Assembly: GCF_013407955.1 (NCBI RefSeq)
Contig: NZ_JACCBU010000001.1
Span: 6,944,001-7,008,000, forward strand
Direction of reading: 5' to 3'
DNA: 64,000 bases
Source: Microlunatus parietis
Lineage (GTDB): Bacteria > Actinomycetota > Actinomycetes > Propionibacteriales > Propionibacteriaceae
Shown: one piece after another, positions 26,301 through 33,350 of the stretch
Layout: every line of letters begins with the position of its first letter
How positions within the stretch are numbered: the first letter of the stretch is position 1
Translations under genes and position numbers: made by a program
Notes under the pieces: generated by a model
The model's database searches: none
Told to the model about the DNA's origin: nothing
What the model saw: the letters and a program-made list of their open reading frames with translations, nothing else

Positions 26301-27175
26301 CCGCGGCCGACCGGCTCAGCCCGCCGGCGACCACCTGGAAGTTCGGCGAGATCGCGACCGAGTTGCGGCTCGGCGACGGCGCGGTCGGCTATCCGGCCCT
26401 GTCCGATGCCGGCGACGCGGTCGCGGTCACGGTGCTCGACTCGCCGCTGCGGCAGCGGCACAGTCACCGGCTCGGGCTGCGCCGGCTGGTGCTGCTGAAC
26501 ATCCCGGACATCACCCGCTGGCTGGTCGGCGGGTTGTCCAACACCGACAAGCTGGCGCTCGGCTCGAGTCCGTACCCCAGCGTGCCGGAGTTGCTGGTGG
26601 ACGCCCGGCTGGCCGCCGTCAGCGAGTTGATCGATCGCGCCGGCGGAGCCGATCAGATCCGCTCCGAGGCGGCGTTCCGGCCGCTGGCCGACCGGGTCCG
26701 GGCCGACGCGGCGGAGCTGGCCCTCGAGCTGGTCGTCCTGGCCGCCGAGAGCGTACGGCTCTGGCAGCAGGCCCGGGCCGGCCTGGACCGGGTCCGCCGG
26801 GTCAGCCCGGCAGCCGCCGACGACCTGACCGAGCAGCTGCGGAACCTGGTCTTCGCCGGCTTCCTGGCCGCGACGCCGTACCGGCACCTGGTCCAGGTCC
26901 CGCGCTACCTGCGGGCCGCCGTGCTGCGGGCCGAGGCACTGCCCGGCAACGTGGCCCGGGACGACCAGGCGCTGGCGACGGTGCTGGACTGCGAGGACGC
27001 GTACGCGGAACTGTGCGCCGGCCTGCCGCCCGGGCCGCTGCCGGACCAGGTGGCCGAGATCGGCTGGCTGATCGAGGAGTTGCGGGTCAGCCTGTTTGCC
27101 CAGCGGCTGGGGACGGCGGCGCCGGTGTCCGCCAAGCGGATCATGCGCGCGATCGAGCGAGAGGCGCGCGGGTAG
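23375..27175 (+). CDS. hrpA: ATP-dependent RNA helicase HrpA (DEAH box)
   Basis: A 1266-residue DEAH helicase close to the usual HrpA length of about 1300. Walker A GETGSGKT is at residues 35-42. The DEAH box is in IIDEAHERSLNIDFLLGYL, motif III is ITSATIDTERF, and motif VI is QRAGRCGRVAPGICIRLY. The HA2/OB modules and the HrpA-specific C-terminal domain follow. HrpA unwinds RNA and rescues stalled ribosomes in E. coli. A TAGGAT -10 box (23362-23367) ends seven bases before ATG 23375, which I prefer to the in-frame ATG at 23366 lying on the box itself. Confidence 0.95.
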   Translation: MCDPRIEFPPELPISDRVDEIAAAVRDHQVVVVAGETGSGKTTQLPKICLKLGRTKIGHTQPRRIAARTVAERIAEELQVELGDLVGYQVRFTRKASKDTRVKVMTDGVLLAEIAHDRQLRRYDTIIIDEAHERSLNIDFLLGYLRTLLPKRPELKVIITSATIDTERFAAHFADEQGNPAPIVEVSGRTYPVEVRYRPLLEDPDVDQSAAVAEAVKELAAEGDGDILIFFSGEREIRDAAETINGLGLRFTEVLPLYARLSAAEQHKVFSSHTGRRIVLATNVAETSLTVPGIRYVIDTGLARISRYSARTKVQRLPIEPISRASADQRAGRCGRVAPGICIRLYEEEDYLGRPEFTEPEILRTNLASVILQLTAADLGEIRSFPFVEAPDAAQITDGIRLLDELGALRGQGKGDRDRPRLTKIGHRLAAVPLDPRMGRMLLAGERYGCLAEMLIIVAGLSIQDPRERPADQADRATALHRRFWAPSGAGDDQEAEPDGSDFIAYLRLWDYLKERQKSLSGNAFRRLCRDEFLHFLRIREWQDLHGQLRQIARDLGLGRNTAPASHASIHTAVLSGLLSHVGLAEPDQKPARGQPDRGSLGRRQRGPREYLGARGTRFAINPGSSVAKTQPPLVMAAEIVETTRLWARTVAPVDAAQIEEVGGHLLKRSYAEPHWSARAGSVVASETVSLYGIPIIAGRPVGYGKINPAEAREIFIRSALVEGDWRTRHRFFAANAETRAEAEELEERTRRRDIVVDDQVIFDFYDARIPAEVVSGAHFDRWWKDAQQETPDLLTLSLSDLVLDDRGADPDQFPDVWSVGSHDYSVSYRFDPGTERDGVSVEVPLALLNQVDPAPFSWQVPGARVELATELIRSLPKAVRRNLVPAREYAERALAWLDAHPDQRSGSLTDGLARAIRGLTGELIEPGDWRTGTVPGHVETTFVITDGDRTVAEGKDLTELRDRLVGQVTKTLRSAAADRLSPPATTWKFGEIATELRLGDGAVGYPALSDAGDAVAVTVLDSPLRQRHSHRLGLRRLVLLNIPDITRWLVGGLSNTDKLALGSSPYPSVPELLVDARLAAVSELIDRAGGADQIRSEAAFRPLADRVRADAAELALELVVLAAESVRLWQQARAGLDRVRRVSPAAADDLTEQLRNLVFAGFLAATPYRHLVQVPRYLRAAVLRAEALPGNVARDDQALATVLDCEDAYAELCAGLPPGPLPDQVAEIGWLIEELRVSLFAQRLGTAAPVSAKRIMRAIEREARG

Positions 27176-27185
27176 ATTGGGCCGC

Positions 27186-28076
27186 ATGATGGATCCACGG
27201 GAGCTGTACACCTTGCGGGACGACGTGGTGGCCAAGCTCGCCGGGCACCATCCGGTGCTGATCGTCCAACTGGACGGGTTCGTCGACGCCGGTCAGGCCG
27301 GCCGGCTCTACGGCGCGCACCTGCTGGAACACCTTGATCATGAACTGCTGGCCGAATTCGATCATGATCAGCTGCACGACTACCGGAGCCGGCGGCCGGC
27401 GATGGTCTTCGACACCAACACCTGGAAGTCGTACGCGGACGTGCAACTGCGGCTGCACCGGGTCGTCGACGAACAGGGCGAGGTGTTCCTGCTGCTGTCC
27501 GGGCCGGAGCCCGACGTGCAGTGGGAGCGGCTGGCCGCGGCCGTGCTCGGCCTGATCGATCAGCTCGGGGTACGGCTCACGGTCTCGCTGCACGGGATCC
27601 CGATGGCCGTGCCGCACACCCGGCCGATCACGCTGACCGCGCACGCCACCGATCCCGAGCTGGTCACCGGCTACCGCAGCTGGATCGACCGGGTCGAGGT
27701 CCCGGCCAGCTTCACCGGCCTGATCGAGTTCCGGCTCGGCCAGCAGGACCGCAAGGCGATGGGCTTCGCGGTCCACGTACCGCACTATCTGGCCCAGTCC
27801 GCGTTCCCCGAATCCGCCGTCGCCCTGGCCCGGGCCGTCACCCAGGTCACCGGCCTGGTCGTCCCGACCGAGCCGCTGGAGAAGGCCTCGGCCTCGACCA
27901 TGGCCGACATCGCCGAGGAGGTCGCCGGCTCGACCGAGGTGCAGGAGCTGGTCGGCTCCCTGGAACAGCAGTACGACGCGATGACCGCCGAGGGCGTCGA
28001 GCAGGTCCCGAGCGCCGACGAGATCGCCGCTGAGTTCGAACGCTTCCTCGCCGAACGAGACAAGAACCCCGAATAA
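27186..28076 (+). CDS. PAC2 family protein (proteasome assembly chaperone fold)
   Basis: The 296-residue protein matches the actinobacterial PAC2 family: HPVLIVQLDGFVDAGQAGRLYGAHLLEHL at the N-terminus, MVFDTNTWKSYADVQLRLHRVVD, LLSGPEPDVQWERLA, and VSLHGIPMAVPHTRP. The C-terminus is acidic and helical. PAC2 proteins resemble eukaryotic 20S assembly chaperones; the bacterial role is unclear. A TAGATT box (27173-27178) overlaps the hrpA stop and ends seven bases before the ATG, so it has its own leaderless promoter inside the end of hrpA. Confidence 0.88.
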   Translation: MMDPRELYTLRDDVVAKLAGHHPVLIVQLDGFVDAGQAGRLYGAHLLEHLDHELLAEFDHDQLHDYRSRRPAMVFDTNTWKSYADVQLRLHRVVDEQGEVFLLLSGPEPDVQWERLAAAVLGLIDQLGVRLTVSLHGIPMAVPHTRPITLTAHATDPELVTGYRSWIDRVEVPASFTGLIEFRLGQQDRKAMGFAVHVPHYLAQSAFPESAVALARAVTQVTGLVVPTEPLEKASASTMADIAEEVAGSTEVQELVGSLEQQYDAMTAEGVEQVPSADEIAAEFERFLAERDKNPE

Positions 28077-28080
28077 ACCC

Positions 28081-28141
28081 GCCGACCAGTCACAAAAGCA
28101 GCTGTTTTGGCGGCGTGTCGCTGCACTGTTGACCGGTCGAC
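28081..28141 (-). repeat. 61-bp repeat element, copy 1
   Basis: Lies five bases after the PAC2 stop, in the gap between convergent genes. Read on the minus strand it matches the element at 31200-31260 over the same 61 bases, with 50 identities in a hand alignment. It includes an identical 17-base core (28110-28126) and near-complementary 13-base ends (GCCGACCAGTCAC on the plus strand at 28081-28093). It resembles a miniature mobile or REP-like element. Confidence 0.75.
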
Positions 28142-28157
28142 GCTAGGCGGCTGGGGC

Positions 28158-28769
28158 TCAGTCGATCATCCGGCGTCGATACCAGCGGGTCGTGGGGTAC
28201 CTCCAGCGGTTGACGAGATCACGCACGGTCATGATCAACCGGGGACACGACCAGGCCTGGGACGGTTTGTTCAACACCCATCCGTCCCCGATCGTCACCG
28301 CCGCATGGGCCAGCTTCCCGTGCTCGGTCCAGTACAGGACGGTGCCCGGTTCTCGAACATGGCCGGTCCCGCGGACCGGTTCGGTCTGCCGGTCCAGCCA
28401 GGCCTTGAACTGGTCCGGGAACACCTGGACGATCGCGGTGTCCGGAACGCCGGCGGCGGCCACCACGTTGCCGAAACAGTTCGGCCCGGACCCGCTCGGG
28501 AAGGTGCCGGCGAGTCGCTTCGCCTCGGGCAGCAGCCGGTCGGCTCGCCGCCAGACCGATGCGGGTACGGCCTCGTGCTGGCTGGGTCTGCGGTTGGTCT
28601 CGACCCATCGCACCAGCAGATCGTCTCCCGCGCGGGCGAGCTCCGACGGCCAGGCGGGCATCGGTTTGGGCCTGGCCGCTCGTCGCCGAGCCGCTGACAG
28701 TGCCCGGCGGCTGCGGTAGGGCAGCGCATCGAACTCGGCCTCGTCCAACCTGACCGCGATATCGAGCAC
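28158..28769 (-). CDS. Putative NlpC/P60-like cysteine hydrolase-fold protein
   Basis: A 203-residue protein without signal peptide. The N-terminal half is helical and arginine-rich. The second half has a Cys in GSGPNCFGNVVAAAG and, 60 residues on, a His in GKLAHAAVTIGDGWVLNKPSQ. This order and the small-residue helix after the Cys recall NlpC/P60-type papain-like hydrolases. The triad is not certain and no substrate can be given. GTG start at 28767-28769; upstream signals are weak. Confidence 0.5.
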   Translation of the reverse strand: MLDIAVRLDEAEFDALPYRSRRALSAARRRAARPKPMPAWPSELARAGDDLLVRWVETNRRPSQHEAVPASVWRRADRLLPEAKRLAGTFPSGSGPNCFGNVVAAAGVPDTAIVQVFPDQFKAWLDRQTEPVRGTGHVREPGTVLYWTEHGKLAHAAVTIGDGWVLNKPSQAWSCPRLIMTVRDLVNRWRYPTTRWYRRRMID

Positions 28770-28941
28770 CTTGCGTGCCCCCTCGCCCGAGTTCGATCAT
28801 CAAGGAACCTGACACCGGTGCCGTCGATGATCTTGCCCGCGCATCTTTCCCCGGTGCCCACCCAGGACGCGATTCACTTCCGGACACGAACGGGTTCTGT
28901 TGCCGACGCCCGGGGCGACAAGGACGTCTGTGCCCGGCGTT

Positions 28942-28967
28942 CCTGAGGCAGCGGAGTGCGGCTCAGG
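28942..28967. terminator. Weak hairpin after the HxlR gene
   Basis: CCTGAG at 28942-28947 pairs with CTCAGG at 28962-28967 around the hxlR stop. The short stem and long loop make it a weak terminator candidate. The rest of the 28770-28962 gap shows no gene. Confidence 0.25.
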
Positions 28968-29397
28968 TGAGAGCAGCGGGCTCGGTCAGGCGCTCGTCGT
29001 AGTTGCTGCGGGCGGCGGCGATCTCGCCCTGGTGGGTCTCGGTCCAGTCGACCAGGGCCTGGATCGTCGCGTGCAGGGACCGGCCGAGCGGGGTCAGTTC
29101 GTAGTCGACACGGGGTGGCACCACCGGATGCACCGTGCGCTTGACCAGTCCGTCCCGCTCCAGATGGCGCAGGGTGACCGCGAGCATCCGCTGGCTGACT
29201 CCGTCGATCCGGCGCCGCAGTTCGGTGAACCTCAGGCAGCGCTGGTCCAGCAGGGCGATCACCAGCAGCGACCACTTGTCGGCGATCCGGTCCAGGATCT
29301 GGCGTACCTCGCAGTCCTCGCGGGTGTCCCACTGGAACGGATCGCCGTCGTCGGTATCACAGGCGGAACCGGGTGACTTCAAAGTGCCTTCTTCCAC
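28963..29397 (-). CDS. HxlR family transcriptional regulator
   Basis: The 144-residue product contains the HxlR-type winged helix: CEVRQILDRIADKWSLLVIALL, RFTELRRRIDGVSQRMLAVTLRHLERDGLVKR and a wing PPRVDYELTPLGRSL. Two cysteines (near residues 13 and 29) precede the domain; in some HxlR proteins such cysteines sense aldehydes or oxidants. It is divergent from the MFS exporter gene with a 68-base intergenic region holding a short inverted repeat, the classical arrangement for a regulator and its target pump. GTG start with GGGGAG upstream. Confidence 0.93.
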   Translation of the reverse strand: MEEGTLKSPGSACDTDDGDPFQWDTREDCEVRQILDRIADKWSLLVIALLDQRCLRFTELRRRIDGVSQRMLAVTLRHLERDGLVKRTVHPVVPPRVDYELTPLGRSLHATIQALVDWTETHQGEIAAARSNYDERLTEPAALT

Positions 29398-29427
29398 AAC
29401 TCCCCATGGTGACGGATGGTTGTGTCA

Positions 29428-29442
29428 GTTACAAGAAGTAAC
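29428..29442. promoter_or_regulatory. Candidate HxlR operator GTTAC-N5-GTAAC
   Basis: A 5-bp inverted repeat (GTTAC aagaa GTAAC) lies in an AT-richer stretch between the divergent hxlR and MFS genes, the expected place for a shared operator. Confidence 0.45.
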
Positions 29443-29465
29443 CGAAATGACGAACGGGAGTTCTG

Positions 29466-30944
29466 GTGAGTGTTTCGAGTCCACAACGCGCGAAGGTACG
29501 GATGCCGGCGCGCGCCCGGGCCGTCGTCTTCGTCCTGTCCGGGACGATCTTCCTCGAGGGCATCGATCTGTCCATGATGGGCGTCGCGCTGCCGTCGATC
29601 CGGGCCGACCTCGGGCTGTCCACGCCCGAACTGCAGTGGGTGATGAGCGCGTTCGTGCTCGGCTACGCGGGGTTCGTGCTGCTCGGCGGGCGGGCCGCGG
29701 ACCTGCTCGGCCGGCGCCGGATGTTCCTGCTCTGGCTGACCGTGTTCCTGGTCGCGTCGGGGCTGGGTGGGATGGCCGGCGAGGGCTGGATGTTGATCAC
29801 GGCGCGGTTCGTCACCGGCGTCGCGGCGGCCTTCATGACGCCGGCCGGGCTGTCGATCATCACCACGACGTTCGAGGAGGGGGAGCGGCGCAACAAGGCG
29901 CTGCTGGTCTACGCCGGGATGGCCGCGGCCGGCTTCTCGCTGGGCATGATGGTGGGCGGTGCGCTGGCCGCCGTGCACTGGCGCTGGGTCTTCTTCGCGC
30001 CGGTGATCGCGGCGCTGCTGTTGTTGATCACCGCGGTACGGGTGCTGCCGGCCGGCCCCGCGGAGCAGCGCCGGCCGCGGCTCCGCGACCTCGACCTGGC
30101 CGGTGCAGTCACCCTGACCGCCACGATGTTGATCTTGGTGTTGGGCCTGGTCCGGGTGCACGAGGTGCCGGTCGTCGAGTCCTTGATCACGTTCGGTGCG
30201 GCGGCCCTGTTCGGGATCGTCTTCGTGATCATCGAGCGGCGGGTGGCGGCACCCCTGATCCGGTTCGGCATCCTGCGGTCGCCGTCGGTGGTCCGGGCCA
30301 ACCTGGCCGCGCTGCTGGTCCTCGGCGGCTTCAACGCGTACCAGTTCATCCTGGTGCTCTACCTGCAGGAACTGCGCGACTGGACGCCGCTGCAGACCGG
30401 CCTCGCCCTGATGGTCCTCGGCTTCGACGCGGTCCTGGCGCCGACCCTGACGCCGCGACTGGTCGCCCGGTTCGGCAATGCCAAGGTGATCACCGCCGGC
30501 CTGGTCCTGGCCGCGATCGGGTACGGGCTGTTCCTGCCGCTCGACCTGGACCGCAGCTACCTGACCATGCTCCCGGCGATGGTGATCATCGCCGTCTCGT
30601 TCGCCCTGGTGTACGGCCCGACGACGATCCTGGCCACCGACGGCGTGACCGAGTCCGAGCAGGGCTTGGCCGGCGGCCTGGTCAACACCTCGTTCCAGTT
30701 CGGCGCCGCCCTCGGCATCGCCGCCGCCTCGGTGATCATCAGTGCCGTGATCGGCGGCTCGCACGATCCGCAGCAGCAACTCGCCGGGTACCGCTCCGCC
30801 CTCCTGGTCCCGCCGGTCGCCGCCGCCCTCGGCGTGCTGATCGTCGGCTCGGCCCTGCTCCGCCGGCGGGCTCAGCCGGCGCGGATCTTGCCGGAGACCC
30901 AGTCGAGCGCCGCTTCGACCGCCGTCCGGGAGCCCACGTCATGA
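29466..30944 (+). CDS. MFS drug exporter, DHA2 (EmrB/QacA) family, 14 TM
   Basis: The 492-residue protein has the 14-helix layout of DHA2 proton/drug antiporters. Helix 1 carries FLEGIDLSMMGVALPSI, motif A is LLGGRAADLLGRRRMF, and a motif C-like GMMVGGALAAVHWRWVFF sits in helix 5. Opposite orientation to hxlR suggests it is repressed by that regulator and induced by its substrate. GTG start at 29466 with GGGAG upstream. Its last 73 bases overlap, tail to tail, the remnant hydrolase on the other strand. Confidence 0.93.
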   Translation: MSVSSPQRAKVRMPARARAVVFVLSGTIFLEGIDLSMMGVALPSIRADLGLSTPELQWVMSAFVLGYAGFVLLGGRAADLLGRRRMFLLWLTVFLVASGLGGMAGEGWMLITARFVTGVAAAFMTPAGLSIITTTFEEGERRNKALLVYAGMAAAGFSLGMMVGGALAAVHWRWVFFAPVIAALLLLITAVRVLPAGPAEQRRPRLRDLDLAGAVTLTATMLILVLGLVRVHEVPVVESLITFGAAALFGIVFVIIERRVAAPLIRFGILRSPSVVRANLAALLVLGGFNAYQFILVLYLQELRDWTPLQTGLALMVLGFDAVLAPTLTPRLVARFGNAKVITAGLVLAAIGYGLFLPLDLDRSYLTMLPAMVIIAVSFALVYGPTTILATDGVTESEQGLAGGLVNTSFQFGAALGIAAASVIISAVIGGSHDPQQQLAGYRSALLVPPVAAALGVLIVGSALLRRRAQPARILPETQSSAASTAVREPTS

Positions 30945-31190
30945 TCAAGTGAGTCGAACCCGTGCCGCCCCGCGGGAACGTCGATCACCTCGACCGGACG
31001 CCCGGCGACCTCGGCGGCCGCCAGAAACGTGGCCACGGTCGCTGCCACGGCGGGCTGTTCGCGGCCGTCCCGGGTGAGCAGCACCGGCGGCCCGTCCCGG
31101 CCCAGAGCCCGTACCGGCTGGAAACGGTCGGAGCAGATCGGGTTCGGCCATGCGACCCAGCCTTGCAGCTCGGGTCCGGTACTCGCCCAG
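30872..31190 (-). pseudogene. C-terminal remnant of an alpha/beta (dienelactone-type) hydrolase
   Basis: About 100 codons encode only the last third of a hydrolase: PPVLLTRDGREQP, VAGRPVEVIDVPAG and the catalytic-histidine segment GRHGFDSLDHDVGSRTAVEAALDWV. The nucleophile elbow and N-terminal core are absent, and no ATG/GTG start lies in frame at the upstream edge. Its 5' break falls about ten bases from the 61-bp repeat copy at 31200. It is therefore a decayed gene, probably truncated by deletion or element insertion. Confidence 0.65.
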
Positions 31191-31199
31191 GTCGCCCTT

Positions 31200-31260
31200 G
31201 CCGACCGGTCACTTGTGCAGCGACACGCCGCAGAAAGGGCTGCGTTGGTGACCGGTCGGC
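31200..31260 (+). repeat. 61-bp repeat element, copy 2, with 13-bp terminal inverted repeats
   Basis: GCCGACCGGTCAC (31200-31212) and GTGACCGGTCGGC (31248-31260) are perfect 13-bp inverted ends. Inside, GTGCAGCGACACGCCGC (31215-31231) is identical to copy 1, and GCAGC/GCTGC can form an inner stem. It lies between the truncated hydrolase and the tesB promoter. No transposase gene is near. Confidence 0.8.
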
Positions 31261-31279
31261 GGGTGGGGTGGTGGGTGGT

Positions 31280-31285
31280 TAGGGT
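31280..31285 (+). promoter_or_regulatory. TAGGGT -10 box of tesB
   Basis: The box ends six bases before the tesB GTG (31292) and there is no Shine-Dalgarno, predicting a leaderless mRNA. The 61-bp repeat ends 19 bases upstream, so it supplies part of the promoter region. Confidence 0.5.
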
Positions 31286-31291
31286 CTTGGT

Positions 31292-32155
31292 GTGCCGAAG
31301 TCGATCGATGAACTGGTGGACCTGCTGGAGCTCGAGGAGATCGAGGTCGGGTTGTTCCGGGCCCGGCAGCCGGACACCCGGATGCAGCGGGCGTTCGGGG
31401 GCCAGGTGCTGGCGCAGGCGCTCTGCGCGGCGGTACGGACGGTGGGCGAGGACCGGTCGCTGCACTCGATGCACGGCTACTTCCTGATCCCGGGCCGGAC
31501 CGACATCCCGATCGTGTACGACGTCGAGCAGATCCGGGACGGCCGCTCGTTCTCGTCCCGGCGGGTGGTGGCCCGGCAGGGCGGGAAGACGATCTTCTAT
31601 CTCTCGGCGTCGTACCAGATCGCCGAGGACGGGTTCGAGCACCAGGACCCGCTGCCGGAGGGCGTGCCCGGGCCGGACGACTGTCCGCGCTACGTCGACC
31701 TGCTGGCCGCGGCGACCCGGCGCGAGCCGGCGGTCTGGCAGCGGGAGTACGGCGCGCTGGACGTACGGTTCGCCGGTGACTCCAGGCCCGGCGGCACGCT
31801 GACCGACCCGCGGCACCCGGCCCGGGCCCGGGTCTGGGTCCGCGTCGACGGGCGCCTGCCGGACGAGCGGTGGATCCATCAGGCCGCGCTCGCGTACGCC
31901 AGCGACCTGACCCTGCTCGCCGCAGCGACGGTGCCGCACGGCGTCTTCATCGGCGACCCGCGGCTGCAGGCGGCGTCGCTGGACCACGCGATGTGGTTCC
32001 TGCGGGAGTTCCGCGCCGACACCTGGCTGCTCTACGACCAGGTCTCGCCCTCGGCCTCGAACGCCCGCGGCCTGTCCACCGGCCGTCTGTTCCAGGAGGG
32101 GACGCTGGTCGCCGATGTCGCCCAGGAGGGGCTGATCCGCCCCACCACCCGCTGA
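31292..32155 (+). CDS. tesB: Acyl-CoA thioesterase II (TesB)
   Basis: A 287-residue double-hotdog thioesterase that hydrolyses medium and long acyl-CoA. Family features are LLELEEIEVGLFRARQP, RAFGGQVLAQALCAA, HSMHGYFLIPG, YDVEQIRDGRSFSSRRV with the hotdog helix, and the second-domain HAMWFLREFRADTWLLYDQVSPSASNARGLSTG and LVADVAQEGLIR. Length equals E. coli TesB (286). GTG start, probably leaderless. A strong terminator follows 13 bases after the stop. Confidence 0.96.
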   Translation: MPKSIDELVDLLELEEIEVGLFRARQPDTRMQRAFGGQVLAQALCAAVRTVGEDRSLHSMHGYFLIPGRTDIPIVYDVEQIRDGRSFSSRRVVARQGGKTIFYLSASYQIAEDGFEHQDPLPEGVPGPDDCPRYVDLLAAATRREPAVWQREYGALDVRFAGDSRPGGTLTDPRHPARARVWVRVDGRLPDERWIHQAALAYASDLTLLAAATVPHGVFIGDPRLQAASLDHAMWFLREFRADTWLLYDQVSPSASNARGLSTGRLFQEGTLVADVAQEGLIRPTTR

Positions 32156-32168
32156 AGTCAGGGAACAG

Positions 32169-32214
32169 CGAACGGCCCCCGAGTGGGTGGTCGGGGGCCG
32201 TTCGTTTCTCTTTG
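32169..32214 (+). terminator. Rho-independent terminator after tesB
   Basis: CGAACGGCCCCCGA (32169-32182) pairs perfectly with TCGGGGGCCGTTCG (32191-32204) over an 8-base loop and is followed by a T-rich tract. The core CGGCCCCCGA is shared with the sigA terminator at 40.0 kb. Confidence 0.9.
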
Positions 32215-32238
32215 TGGGTAGGGAAGAGAATCTTTGGG

Positions 32239-33189
32239 TCAGGCGGCGAGGACTGACTTGCCGCGCAGCTTGGCGATGGCGTGCCGTTCGATTTGGCGGA
32301 CCCGCTCGGCGGTGATGCCCCAGACGGCTCCGATGTCGGCGAGCTTGGCCTGGCGGCCGTCCAGCAGGCCGTACCGGCGGCGCACCACGTCGGCGGAGCG
32401 CTCGTCGAGTTGATCCAGCAGGGCCTCCAGCCGGGCGTGCTCCTCGGCGTCGAGATAGACCTCGTCCGGGCCGGGCATCGGCTCGCGGGCGATCAGGTCA
32501 CCGAGGGCGGTGTCGCCACCCTCCTCGACCGGCGCGTCCAGGCTCACGTGCTCCCGGCCGTACCGCATCAGGTCGATCACCCGGTCCGCCTCGATGCCCA
32601 TCTCGTCGGCGATCTCGGTGATCTCGGGCTCGCGGCCGAGCCGCCGCTCCAGAGTACGGCGCACCGCGCCGACCTGGTTGACCTGCTCGGCGACGTGCAC
32701 CGGCAGCCGCACGATCCGGCCCTGCTGGGCGATGCCGCGGCTGATCGACTGCCGCACCCACCAGGTGCCGTAGGTGGAGAACTTGAAGCCCTTCGTGTAG
32801 TCGAACTTCTCGACCGCACGGATCAGGCCCGTGTTGCCTTCCTGCACCAGATCAAGCAACGGCATCTGGGACCGTCCGTACTTGCGCGCCACCGAGACCA
32901 CCAGCCGGAGGTTGGCGGTGATGAAGCGCTGCAGGGCCCGGCGGCCCTCCTCGGCGAGGAACTCCAGCTCCTCGGTCGAGGCCGACACGGCCTTCTTGCC
33001 GCCCTCGTCGTCCAGTTCGCCGGTGAGAATGCGTTCGGCGTACAGGCCGACCTCGATCGACTTCGCCAACTCCACCTCCTCCTCGGCGGTCAGCAGGGGA
33101 GTCTTGGCGATTCCATCGAGATACAGTCCAACCGCGTCCTTACCGTCGATGCCTTCGGAGACGCGGGATCGCGTTGCTTGAGCTACCAC
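32239..33189 (-). CDS. sigB: RNA polymerase sigma factor SigB (principal-like, group 2)
   Basis: The 316-residue sigma-70 factor lacks the long N-terminal region 1.1 of SigA. Region 1.2 is KDAVGLYLDGIAKTPLL. Region 2 is [58 protein letters not shown], then region 3, and region 4.2 is KLADIGAVWGITAERVRQIERHAIAKL. Size and pattern match mycobacterial SigB, the stress and stationary-phase paralogue. GTG start with AAAGGGG. An ECF-type promoter (GGAAT-N19-GTT) lies upstream. The sigA gene is only 5 kb away. Confidence 0.93.
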   Translation of the reverse strand: MVAQATRSRVSEGIDGKDAVGLYLDGIAKTPLLTAEEEVELAKSIEVGLYAERILTGELDDEGGKKAVSASTEELEFLAEEGRRALQRFITANLRLVVSVARKYGRSQMPLLDLVQEGNTGLIRAVEKFDYTKGFKFSTYGTWWVRQSISRGIAQQGRIVRLPVHVAEQVNQVGAVRRTLERRLGREPEITEIADEMGIEADRVIDLMRYGREHVSLDAPVEEGGDTALGDLIAREPMPGPDEVYLDAEEHARLEALLDQLDERSADVVRRRYGLLDGRQAKLADIGAVWGITAERVRQIERHAIAKLRGKSVLAA

Positions 33190-33243
33190 AGTTGGCCCCT
33201 TTCCATGTCCGGGCCGGCGTTGTCTCTGCCGTACACAGGAGTC

Positions 33244-33270
33244 AACGCCACCGGACGCCGAAAGGATTCC
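33244..33270 (-). promoter_or_regulatory. ECF-type promoter of sigB (GGAAT-N19-GTT)
   Basis: On the minus strand GGAAT (33266-33270) and GTT (33244-33246) are 19 bases apart, close to the SigR/SigH/SigE consensus GGAA-N18-GTT. The predicted start would give a leader of about 50 bases ending in a good ribosome-binding site. Confidence 0.5.
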
Positions 33271-33350
33271 TTCGTAGCCCTGAAGAATCCCTGAGACCTA
33301 CCTCGGTGGAACCCCGATAGGCCGCAAGTCTTACTTTACTGAGATCTGCG

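Noticed and set aside
28081-31260. The 61-bp repeats as integron attC sites or CRISPR repeats
   Set aside because: There is no GTTRRRY core, no integrase, only two dispersed copies in opposite orientation, and no spacer structure.
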